NCBI GenBank assembly: GCA_023249715.1
Contig: JAHFCA010000018.1
Location: 3,076-13,622, forward strand
DNA: 10,547 bases
Direction: 5' to 3'
Source of the DNA: Elusimicrobiota bacterium
GTDB lineage: Bacteria; Elusimicrobiota; Elusimicrobia; 2-02-FULL-39-32
The notes under the pieces were generated by a model. The model was not told the origin of the DNA and did not search any database. It saw only the letters and a program-made list of their open reading frames with translations. The translations under genes and the position numbers were made by a program. Position 1 is the first letter of the stretch, and each line of letters starts with the position of its first letter. Below are positions 1 through 6,144 of this stretch, piece after piece.

Positions 1-1244
1 CCGACCATAAATCGCAAGTGGTGCTCTTGGGTAAAGCGGAAGGGGTCTTGGGAGCTAAAGAATATTTTGATTATAAAAAAAAGTTGTTCTCTATTGTGTT
101 GGATTCTCTTCAAGCGTTGCGGAATGAATATGATCTGGTTCTTATTGAGGGAGCGGGAAGCGCCGCGGAGATTAATTTAAAAGAGGGCGACATTGTGAAT
201 ATGGCGGTGGCGAAGGAGAGCGCATCGCCTGTGGTGCTGGTGGGAGATATTGATAAGGGAGGCATTTTCGCGCAGCTGATAGGCACTTATGATCTATTGG
301 AGGAAGAGGAAAAGAGGCTGGTGCGCGGGTTTATTATTAATAAATTTAGGGGAGATAAAAAAATATTGGAACCGGGACTTAAGATTATAGAGAAAAGAAC
401 TCAAAGAGATATTTTAGGAGTGATTCCTTATTTAAGAGGAATTCTGCCGGAAGAGGAGGATTCTGTCTATTTAGAGGGACTCGATTCCAGACATTCTAGC
501 GGGAATGACGACCGCGATGAATTGCTAATTCATATTGTGCGGTTGCCTAGAATTTCTAACTTTACTGATTTTGAACCTTTATCTTTAGAACCGGGAGTGA
601 GGGTTATATATAAGGAAAGGCCCAACCGAAATGAAGTTCCGGACCTTTTAATTATTCCTGGAACAAAGAGCACCTTATCTGATTTAGAATATTTAAATAA
701 ATCGGGATATGGGGAAGCGATTAAACGTTACGCAACGTGGGGTATCCCCATTTTTGGAATTTGCGGGGGATATCAGATGTTGGGAGAGAAATTGTTGGAC
801 CCGCATGGAGTGGAGTCCCAAGCGCGGGAGATGGAGGGGTTGGGGCTGATAAGAGCGATTACTATTTTTGAAAAAAATAAGAGAGTGGCGCAGGTAAAGG
901 GAATTCATATAGAGAGTTCCCTACCGATAGAGGGGTATGAGATTCATATGGGGTGCACCCAGGGACGGAATGGACAGAGACCCCTTTTTAAAATTACAGA
1001 ACGGTATGGAATGGCGATAGAAGATTTTGATGGAGTGGATTCCTCGGTGGGCGGAACTTATATTCATGGGTTATTTAGTAGCAGCTCTTTTAGAAAATAT
1101 TTTCTGGATCAGTTAAGAAAAAAATCGGGGATGGCATTGAGAACAAGTCCCGCGATGGATTTAAAAGATCCATATGACGAGCTGGCCGAGGTAATAAAAG
1201 AGAATGTGGATATGGGGAAGTTAGAGAAGATAATAGGGATATAA
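1..1244 (+). CDS. cobQ: Cobyric acid synthase, glutamine-hydrolysing (5'-partial)
   Basis: CobQ/CbiP performs the ATP- and glutamine-dependent amidation of carboxylates b, d, e and g of adenosylcobyrinate a,c-diamide, giving cobyric acid in the cytoplasm. The frame is open to the left edge and starts with DHKSQVVLLGKAEG, the family motif that normally lies some 80-90 residues in, so the start and P-loop are off-window. A GTG at base 18 is an internal valine, not the start. The ATPase part shows IEGAGSAAEINL and DIVNM...VVLVGDIDKGGIFA. The class I amidotransferase part shows GICGGYQMLG with the nucleophilic Cys at 762-764, and GTYIHGLF with its His at 1065-1067. The C-terminal length looks complete. 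cbiB follows after 22 bp. Identification is firm; the name cbiP is equally apt given the anaerobic-type neighbours. Confidence 0.96.
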   Translation, partial: DHKSQVVLLGKAEGVLGAKEYFDYKKKLFSIVLDSLQALRNEYDLVLIEGAGSAAEINLKEGDIVNMAVAKESASPVVLVGDIDKGGIFAQLIGTYDLLEEEEKRLVRGFIINKFRGDKKILEPGLKIIEKRTQRDILGVIPYLRGILPEEEDSVYLEGLDSRHSSGNDDRDELLIHIVRLPRISNFTDFEPLSLEPGVRVIYKERPNRNEVPDLLIIPGTKSTLSDLEYLNKSGYGEAIKRYATWGIPIFGICGGYQMLGEKLLDPHGVESQAREMEGLGLIRAITIFEKNKRVAQVKGIHIESSLPIEGYEIHMGCTQGRNGQRPLFKITERYGMAIEDFDGVDSSVGGTYIHGLFSSSSFRKYFLDQLRKKSGMALRTSPAMDLKDPYDELAEVIKENVDMGKLEKIIGI

Positions 1245-1266
1245 GACAAGAGTAAACTGAAAGACG

Positions 1267-2211
1267 ATGAAAATGGGGGTGATCCTGGCGGCGTATCTTT
1301 TAGATCTATGGATTGGAGATCCGCAGGTGTGGTTTCACCCGATACGCATTTTGGGAAAAATGATTGAGTGGGGAGAGAATTTTTTTAGATCCCTTTGCAA
1401 GTCGGAATTTTGTGGCGGGACTTTTTTAGCAATGGGAGTTCCCGCGCTTGTTTATTTTTTTATTACTATTTTTATTCAGAAACTAAATTTATTCTATCCT
1501 TATTTGGCATCTCTGGCGGAAGTGATTTTAATTTACCTTTCATTATCGGTTAAAGATTTGGCGGTAGAAAGTCGTTGGGTGCGAGAGGGTTTAAGGAAAA
1601 AAGATTTAGAGCTGGCTCGAAATAAACTTTCCTGGATTGTGGGGAGGGATACAGAAAATTTAGAAGAAAAAGAGGTGGTGCGCGCTACAGTGGAAACCAT
1701 TGCGGAAAGTACGGTGGATGGGATTATGGCTCCTTTGTTTTATGCGTTTATAGGAGGGGCCCCTCTCGCTTTTACCTATAAGGCGGTCAATACCTTGGAT
1801 TCTATGATTGGGCACAAAAATACACGTTACCTTTATTTTGGAAAAAGCGCGGCTGCTATTGACCGCTGGGCAAATTTTATTCCTGCCCGCTTAGCGGGTT
1901 GGTTTATTCCCATAGCTTCATTGATTACGGGTCACTCTTTTAAAAAATCTTGGAGTGTTGCCTGGAGCAGAGGAGCTCTTACTAAAATTCCTAATGCGGG
2001 AATTCCGGAGGGAGCGTTGGCGGGCGCGCTTTCTGTGCAATTGGGAGGAACTAATTTTTATGAAGGGAAAGAGGTTAATGCGGAACTTTTGGGGGAACCT
2101 TTGGAACCGCTTAGCTTGGAAAAAATTGACTCATCCATTTCAATCGCTTATGTTGCTTCGGCCTTATTTCTATTGTTTGGGCTTGGGATTTTATTTGTGA
2201 TTCAGCGCTAG
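1267..2211 (+). CDS. cbiB: Adenosylcobinamide-phosphate synthase CbiB/CobD
   Basis: CbiB is an integral membrane enzyme that joins adenosylcobyric acid to (R)-1-aminopropan-2-ol or its phosphate, giving adenosylcobinamide (phosphate). At 314 residues it has the usual family length. It shows the N-terminal signature D13...GDP17-19...HPIR24-27, then hydrophobic stretches near residues 51-73 and 78-95. The central family motif ESTVDGIMAPLFY (around 147-159) leads into YKAVNTLDSMIGHKN. A last hydrophobic helix ends at the stop. Many relatives have AEN where this protein has AES; I see no sign that this breaks it. The ATG at 1267 is chosen because it gives the standard N-terminus. ATG at 1273 is possible, and neither has a strong Shine-Dalgarno site. 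It lies between cobQ and cbiA, with 6 bp to the next gene. Confidence 0.95.
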   Translation: MKMGVILAAYLLDLWIGDPQVWFHPIRILGKMIEWGENFFRSLCKSEFCGGTFLAMGVPALVYFFITIFIQKLNLFYPYLASLAEVILIYLSLSVKDLAVESRWVREGLRKKDLELARNKLSWIVGRDTENLEEKEVVRATVETIAESTVDGIMAPLFYAFIGGAPLAFTYKAVNTLDSMIGHKNTRYLYFGKSAAAIDRWANFIPARLAGWFIPIASLITGHSFKKSWSVAWSRGALTKIPNAGIPEGALAGALSVQLGGTNFYEGKEVNAELLGEPLEPLSLEKIDSSISIAYVASALFLLFGLGILFVIQR

Positions 2212-2217
2212 AACCCT

Positions 2218-3708
2218 ATGAAAACAGCGCGTCTTGTGATAGCTGGAACCCAAAGCGGAGTGGGAAAAACTTCCGTGGCTTTGGCGCTGATGGCTGCCTA
2301 TAAACGAGCGGGACTACAGGTGCAGCCTTTTAAAGTGGGGCCCGACTATATTGACCCCAGTTACCATAAAGTAGCAACAGGGGTGCCTTCGCATAATTTA
2401 GACTCTTGGCTGCTTTCAAAAGAGAATGTGCAGAGATTGTTTTTAGAAAAATCTGAAAATTGCGACATCGCCCTGATTGAAGGAGTGATGGGACTGTATG
2501 ATGGATTGGGCACAAAAGAAGAGACAGCCTCCACGCAAGAGATAGCAAAGCTCCTGGGCGCCCCTATTCTTCTTGTGATTGACTCTAAGGGGATGTCCCG
2601 TTCCGGAGCCGCGATGGCGCTGGGCTACAAAAAATTTGATTCGGAGTTAACGATAGGCGCCATTATTCTAAATAAAGTGAGCAGCCTCAGCCACTATAAA
2701 ATTTTGAAGGAAGCGATTGAGCACTATACGGGAATTCCTGTAGTAGGGGGAATTTCTAAAAATGAAAATTTAAAGATTCCAGAGCGACATTTGGGGCTGC
2801 TGACAGCAGAGGAAAATCCGGAGCTCGAAGCCTGTATTAACCAATTGGTCAGTGTCACTCATGCGAATTCTAATTGGCCGGGATTCGATCTGGAAAAAAT
2901 TCTCAAGATTGCAGATGAGGGCTCGAGAACAGAAATAGTGTTCAAAAAAGGCGCTCGGCCCTGCGGCCTCGCTCCACTGCGAACTTTTCCGTATGCGAGT
3001 GAAAAGCTCGCAGAGGCTTTTTTGAACACTATTTCTGCTTCTCGAGCCTCTATTAAAATTGGAGTAGCGCGGGATAGGGCGTTTAGTTTTTATTATCAGG
3101 CGAATTTAGATTTATTAGAAAAGATGGGAGCGGAATTAGTTTATTTTAGTCCGCTGCGGGATAAGAAAATTCCGGAGGGCTGTAGCGCGCTCTATTTTGG
3201 GGGTGGATTTCCGGAAATTTATGCTGAGGAGTTGGTGGAGAATATTTCTTTTATGAACTCCATTAAAAGTAAAATAGCTTTGGGCCTTCCTATATATGCG
3301 GAGTGTGGGGGATTGATGTACCTATCTGAATCGATTCAAATTTTGGATGGGAAAACTTTTTCCATGGTGGGAGCGGTGCCGGGAAAAATAACGATGACCC
3401 AAAAATTGCAAAAATTTGGATATAAAGAAGGAAGATTGCTAAAGGATACTCTGTTGGGAAAAGAAGGGAATTCTATTAGAGGTCATGAGTTCCATTATTC
3501 GGAACGGAGCGCAAATTTAGAATCCTATGCCTATGAGCTAAAAGGAAGAAGAAATGTGAATTTGCAATTGGAAGGATACAGTAAAGGGAATATTCTAGCT
3601 TCCTATTTACATTTACATTTTTTAACGAATCCCGATTGGGCAATTCACTGGATACAAGCGGCTATATCATATAATGGAGCTGATTTGTTTTCATCTCCTA
3701 AAGGTTAG
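2218..3708 (+). CDS. cbiA: Cobyrinate a,c-diamide synthase CbiA/CobB with a 43-codon palindromic insert
   Basis: CbiA amidates the a and c carboxylates of cobyrinate using ATP and glutamine. Residues about 5-200 are the dethiobiotin-synthetase-like ATPase, with P-loop GTQSGVGKTS (10-19), VGPDYIDPSYH and IEGVMGLYDG. Residues about 283-485 are the glutamine amidotransferase, with KIGVARDRAFSFYY, YFGGGFPE, the nucleophile Cys363 in AECGGLMYL, GHEFHYSE, and His465/His467 in SYLHLHF. The protein has 496 residues where roughly 450-460 is common. The excess matches residues 235-277, encoded by the inverted-repeat element at 2920-3048 and sitting in the interdomain linker. All catalytic motifs are intact and the frame is unbroken, so the gene is probably functional. 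The ATG is 6 bp after the cbiB stop with no obvious Shine-Dalgarno site, suggesting coupling to cbiB translation. With cobalt-early neighbours, cbiA fits better than cobB. Confidence 0.95.
   Translation: MKTARLVIAGTQSGVGKTSVALALMAAYKRAGLQVQPFKVGPDYIDPSYHKVATGVPSHNLDSWLLSKENVQRLFLEKSENCDIALIEGVMGLYDGLGTKEETASTQEIAKLLGAPILLVIDSKGMSRSGAAMALGYKKFDSELTIGAIILNKVSSLSHYKILKEAIEHYTGIPVVGGISKNENLKIPERHLGLLTAEENPELEACINQLVSVTHANSNWPGFDLEKILKIADEGSRTEIVFKKGARPCGLAPLRTFPYASEKLAEAFLNTISASRASIKIGVARDRAFSFYYQANLDLLEKMGAELVYFSPLRDKKIPEGCSALYFGGGFPEIYAEELVENISFMNSIKSKIALGLPIYAECGGLMYLSESIQILDGKTFSMVGAVPGKITMTQKLQKFGYKEGRLLKDTLLGKEGNSIRGHEFHYSERSANLESYAYELKGRRNVNLQLEGYSKGNILASYLHLHFLTNPDWAIHWIQAAISYNGADLFSSPKG
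2920..3048. repeat. 129-bp imperfect palindromic element inserted in frame in cbiA
   Basis: The left arm, 2920-2950, pairs with the right arm, 3017-3048. GGCTCGAGAA (2920-2929) pairs with 3039-3048, base 3038 is a one-base bulge, and the next 21 bases (2930-2950, beginning CAGAAATAGTG) pair perfectly with 3017-3037. Inside is a second hairpin: 2977-2982 with 3008-3013 and 2984-2989 with 3001-3006, separated by one A/C mismatch, with a loop at 2990-3000. The remaining core (2951-2976) is GC-rich with a short GGCC/GGCC stem. Both outer ends carry CTCGAG. The length is 129 bp, exactly 43 codons, and the cbiA frame has no stop. Ends are uncertain by about 3 bp, since GAG at 2917-2919 and CTC at 3048-3050 could extend the stem. 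No clear target-site duplication is visible. It codes for no transposase, so it would be non-autonomous. The inverted repeat is seen directly; its mobility is inference. Confidence 0.85.
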
Positions 3709-3812
3709 AAGTGAGGCAAGAGTAGGTTGTAATTTTATTTTTATCTGAGCGAGACTATAATAATAATTTTTTCGATATAATTCCTTTGCCGATAATATAA
3801 AAGAGGTGGATT
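3709..3812 (+). promoter_or_regulatory. AT-rich intergenic gap with promoter-like -10 boxes
   Basis: This 104-bp gap is the only sizeable non-coding stretch. It contains two TATAAT hexamers (3756-3761 and 3776-3781). The best -35-like hexamer, TTGTAA at 3727-3732, is 23 bp from the first box, which is too far for a standard sigma-70 promoter. I found no inverted repeat followed by a T-run, so no terminator after cbiA. The stretch is also far too short to hold a full cobalamin riboswitch. A good Shine-Dalgarno site, GAGGTG at 3803-3808, precedes the next gene. A secondary promoter for the downstream genes is possible but weakly supported. Confidence 0.25.
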
Positions 3813-4370
3813 ATGACTAATGTAGAAGCTGTAATTTTAAATGAGAAAAATAAGAAGATAGTTGAGAATTTAGATGGGACTAAGATTGAATATGAATATA
3901 TGGACGCGAGCGCGGAGAGGATGGAAAAACTTTTTAGAGATCTCTTTGAAAATCAATGGCGCCAATTGAGATTTGGCCCTTGTCTGCAGGGGGCTGTATT
4001 TGAACTTGTTTTAACAGAAAAACCGAGAGTGAGCATGTTGGATGGCTATTTAACGGTGAACGCGGGACCCTGGCACTTTCATCTATGCGTTGGAAAGTAT
4101 GAAGCGAAAGTGACTCATATGGAGGTAAAGAAGGACCATTTAGAAGAGGATGCATTTCAAAAGAGGGTGAATAAGGCGGCTTTTGTGAGGAATTTAGATG
4201 GAAGTTTGAACCCCCGCAGCTGGGGGCTTAGATTTTGGAACGGGATTGGAGAACAGATGATTACTGTTTTTTTACCCAATCCTTATTTGAATGATGCGAT
4301 GCAACGTCAAAAAGAGCCCGATTGGTCTAAGCTGGAGTTATGGGACAAATTAAGAAAGGAGTACCTGTAA
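3813..4370 (+). CDS. Conserved protein of unknown function in cobalamin cluster (WHFHLC motif)
   Basis: I do not know a function for this 185-residue protein. It appears soluble, with no signal peptide or membrane helix. Recognisable blocks look like conserved family motifs: FGPCLQGAVFEL (residues 54-65), MLDGYLTVNAGPWHFHLCVG (75-94) and SWGLRFWNGIGEQMITVFLPNP (around 136-157). From memory, similar proteins occur beside cobalamin genes as an uncharacterised DUF family; I cannot verify this here. H88, H90 and C92, with C57 and nearby H102 and H109, could form a metal site, which would suit a cobalt-handling role next to the chelatase. That is inference. The ATG has a strong Shine-Dalgarno site (GAGGTG at 3803-3808). 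The stop lies 1 bp before the likely ATT start of cbiX, so the two are probably translated together. Confidence 0.85.
   Translation: MTNVEAVILNEKNKKIVENLDGTKIEYEYMDASAERMEKLFRDLFENQWRQLRFGPCLQGAVFELVLTEKPRVSMLDGYLTVNAGPWHFHLCVGKYEAKVTHMEVKKDHLEEDAFQKRVNKAAFVRNLDGSLNPRSWGLRFWNGIGEQMITVFLPNPYLNDAMQRQKEPDWSKLELWDKLRKEYL
4355..4361 (+). promoter_or_regulatory. Shine-Dalgarno site supporting the ATT start of cbiX
   Basis: AAAGGAG lies inside the 3' end of the preceding gene, 10 bases before ATT at 4372. It is the only good ribosome binding site positioned to initiate a CbiX protein that retains its N-terminal catalytic motif. The later GTG at 4432 has no comparable site. Confidence 0.5.
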
Positions 4371-4371
4371 A

Positions 4372-5142
4372 ATTAATAACAATAAGGAAGCGCTTTTAAT
4401 TTTAGGGCATGGGAGCCGCGACCCGATTGCGGTGAAGGAGTTTTTAGACTTTGTTCAGGATTTTAAAAAGAGTCATCCCAATCTTAATGGTATAGAAATT
4501 GAGACCGCTTTTTTGGAGTTGAGCCAGCCTTCTATCCCAGAAGCTCTCAATAGTTTAACTAAAAAAGGAGTTTCTAAAATTACCGCGATGCCCTATTTTC
4601 TTTTTAGGGCAGGACATGTAAAGAAAGAGATTCCAGAGATGTTAGATGAATTTAGAATGGACCATCCCGATATTCAACTGTTTTATGGGGATTCTTTATG
4701 GCCGCATAAAAATTTAACTGAACTTGCCAAACGGAGAATTCATGCTGAATTAGAAAAATTTCCAATGAAGAAAAGAGACCAAGTAGACCTTTTAGTTGTG
4801 GGAAGGGGGGCAACGGATCTGGAAGCTCTATCTCAATTTAAAGAAGCGGTAGAAGATTTGGGGGAAGGGATATCCTGCAGATCTGTTCAATCCTGTTTTA
4901 TCGCTTTAGCGGAACCTAAGTATTCTGAATTATTGCCACAGCTACTAGAGCAGACGGATGACATTCTTATATTCCCCTACTATCTATTTACAGGCATTTT
5001 AGTTAAGAGGGTTGAAATGATGGCGGAGGAAGTAAAGAAAAAAAATAAAAACGCGGTGGTTCGAATTGCGCCGCATTTTGGGTCCGATCCTTTGATGATC
5101 CACTTATTGAGGGAGAGGATTGAGGAAATATCTCTTTCATAG
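4372..5142 (+). CDS. cbiX: Sirohydrochlorin cobaltochelatase CbiX, long two-domain form, probable ATT start
   Basis: CbiX is a class II chelatase that inserts Co2+ into sirohydrochlorin without ATP. The N-terminal domain carries LLILGHGSRD with catalytic His13, and AGHVKKEIP with the second metal/substrate His82. A tandem C-terminal copy starts at GRGATD (144-149), where Arg replaces the His, and continues with QSCFIALAEP and FPYYLFTGIL. This layout matches the long CbiX type. The frame upstream of GTG 4432 continues through GHGSRD back to a TAA at 4351-4353. Starting at 4432 would remove the catalytic His. No ATG, GTG or TTG lies in that upstream stretch; the best candidate is ATT at 4372, 10 bases after AAAGGAG, giving 256 residues beginning (M)NNNKEALLILGHGSRD. 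The function is firm; the exact start is less so. Confidence 0.92.
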   Translation: MNNNKEALLILGHGSRDPIAVKEFLDFVQDFKKSHPNLNGIEIETAFLELSQPSIPEALNSLTKKGVSKITAMPYFLFRAGHVKKEIPEMLDEFRMDHPDIQLFYGDSLWPHKNLTELAKRRIHAELEKFPMKKRDQVDLLVVGRGATDLEALSQFKEAVEDLGEGISCRSVQSCFIALAEPKYSELLPQLLEQTDDILIFPYYLFTGILVKRVEMMAEEVKKKNKNAVVRIAPHFGSDPLMIHLLRERIEEISLS

Positions 5143-5144
5143 AT

Positions 5145-5888
5145 ATGGCAATTCCAAAAAGCGCTAAAATTTTTGAGGCTAGGGATTTAAATCTGGAGAC
5201 TCGGCTTCTTACATTGTCTATGCAGAATAAAGAAGATCTCCACTTTATGGGAGGACAGTATATAATTGTAAATACAAATATACCTCTGCCTGGAAACAAA
5301 ATTGCAAAGCGAGCTTATTCCATTCTATCCAGTGACCAAAACCAAAATTCGTTTAATATTTGTGTGAGAAAGATTGGGGAGGGGCCGGGATCCAATTATA
5401 TGCATTACGCTCCGGTTGGTTCTGATATACAATTTAGCGGTCCGTGGGGTCAGTTTGCGCCAGATGAGAATTCTTTGAGTTGCTCCTCAGCACTGGTGGT
5501 TGCAACGGATACCGGTATTACAGCGGCTTTGGGTTTAGTTCAAGGGCATAAATTTAAAGACCATTTTAAGGAGTGCTCTTTAATTTGGATGAGAGAGTCT
5601 GCGGACTATTTTATTCCAGAGGATTGGATTAAGAATTTATTAGTTAAAGATTCAATAGATTTTAGAAGTTGTGCCATTCCTCCAGTAAACGATATGGGGC
5701 GATTGGGCTTTGGGCTTGCAAGCTTAAAAACAGCATTAGAAAGTAGAGTCCCAGACCAAATCTTTTTATCTGGAGATGGAGCTCTCTTGTATCCATTTAA
5801 GGAAGAAGCAAAACAAAAAGGTTTTATAGATTCCAAAATTAAAATGGAATGTTTCTTTAATAATCCATTCAAGAAGATAGGGGCATGA
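5145..5888 (+). CDS. FNR-like FAD/NAD(P)H oxidoreductase in cobalamin operon
   Basis: This 247-residue soluble protein has the two-domain ferredoxin-NADP+ reductase fold signature. The N-terminal flavin-binding barrel shows GGQYI (36-40), the RxYS motif R56-A-Y-S59, a GPGS motif (80-83) and GPWGQF (99-104). The nucleotide-binding domain shows VVATDTGITAAL (118-129), where relatives have a GTGIAP-like loop, and FLSGDGALLYPF (207-218), in place of the common CGP motif. The ending MECFFNNPF resembles the family C-terminus. No iron-sulfur cysteine cluster is apparent. Its electron acceptor is unknown. In this operon it could reduce Co(II) corrinoids before adenosylation, or supply FMNH2 to BluB; both are inference from context. 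It starts 2 bp after the cbiX stop and shares ATGA with the next gene. Confidence 0.85.
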   Translation: MAIPKSAKIFEARDLNLETRLLTLSMQNKEDLHFMGGQYIIVNTNIPLPGNKIAKRAYSILSSDQNQNSFNICVRKIGEGPGSNYMHYAPVGSDIQFSGPWGQFAPDENSLSCSSALVVATDTGITAALGLVQGHKFKDHFKECSLIWMRESADYFIPEDWIKNLLVKDSIDFRSCAIPPVNDMGRLGFGLASLKTALESRVPDQIFLSGDGALLYPFKEEAKQKGFIDSKIKMECFFNNPFKKIGA

Positions 5889-6127
5889 AAAGAAAAGTAA
5901 TGGTTTTTTTGTTCTTTATTCCAGTTGCGTTCCTCCTTGGCGGGAAATGGGCAGGAGTGGATGAAACTGTTGTGGAGAGATTGGCGGAAGTGCATGGGAG
6001 GCCGGCCCGGAAACCATTGATTAATACTGATCAGGGGGATTTGCTCCTTTTTCTGTTCCTAATTTCCGGCTCTGTTGCCGGTTTTGCCGCAGGTTACTAT
6101 TGGAATGAATTGATGAGGAAGGATTAG
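5885..6127 (+). CDS. Small two-helix membrane protein, CbiN-like (possible cobalt transport accessory)
   Basis: The 80-residue protein has an N-terminal hydrophobic helix (about 4-19), an exported-looking loop GVDETVVERLAEVHGRPARKP (in two overlapping parts, 24-44), and a second helix (about 52-71) rich in Leu/Phe and small residues, ending GYYWNELMRKD. This TM-loop-TM layout, with an acidic residue leading into a C-terminal helix that ends in GYY, resembles CbiN/NikN subunits of cobalt and nickel ECF transporters. Sequence identity to classical CbiN is not obvious to me. It overlaps the oxidoreductase gene by ATGA and lies 17 bp before cbiC, some 1.3 kb away from cbiMQO, rather than between cbiM and cbiQ as CbiN usually is. 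The gene is clearly translated; the CbiN assignment is tentative. Confidence 0.7.
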   Translation: MKRKVMVFLFFIPVAFLLGGKWAGVDETVVERLAEVHGRPARKPLINTDQGDLLLFLFLISGSVAGFAAGYYWNELMRKD

Positions 6128-6144
6128 AAAGAGGAGAAATATAG

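Noticed and set aside
1247..1254. CAAGAGTA just after cobQ, repeated just after cbiA near 3718-3725
   Set aside because: Only 8 bases are shared and there is no palindrome or further match; too short to call a repeat.
1754..1765. 12-bp perfect palindrome GAGGGGCCCCTC in cbiB
   Set aside because: It encodes part of the conserved IGGAPLAF motif; a single short palindrome in coding DNA is probably chance.
1884..1897. CCCGC-TTA-GCGGG hairpin followed by T-rich sequence in cbiB
   Set aside because: It is within the coding frame, the T-stretch is interrupted, and a terminator here would cut the operon mid-gene.
4211..4226. CCCCC-GCAGCT-GGGGG inverted repeat in the unknown-function gene, terminator-like stem
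   Set aside because: It lies inside conserved coding sequence (NPRSWGL) and no T-run follows, so a terminator is unlikely.
4432..5142. CbiX starting at GTG 4432
   Set aside because: This start removes GHGSRD and its catalytic histidine and has no good Shine-Dalgarno site, while the frame is open upstream.
5606..5995. 129-codon reverse-strand open frame opposite the oxidoreductase and small membrane protein
   Set aside because: It shows no recognisable domain, is antisense to two well-supported genes and spans their junction; it is a shadow frame.
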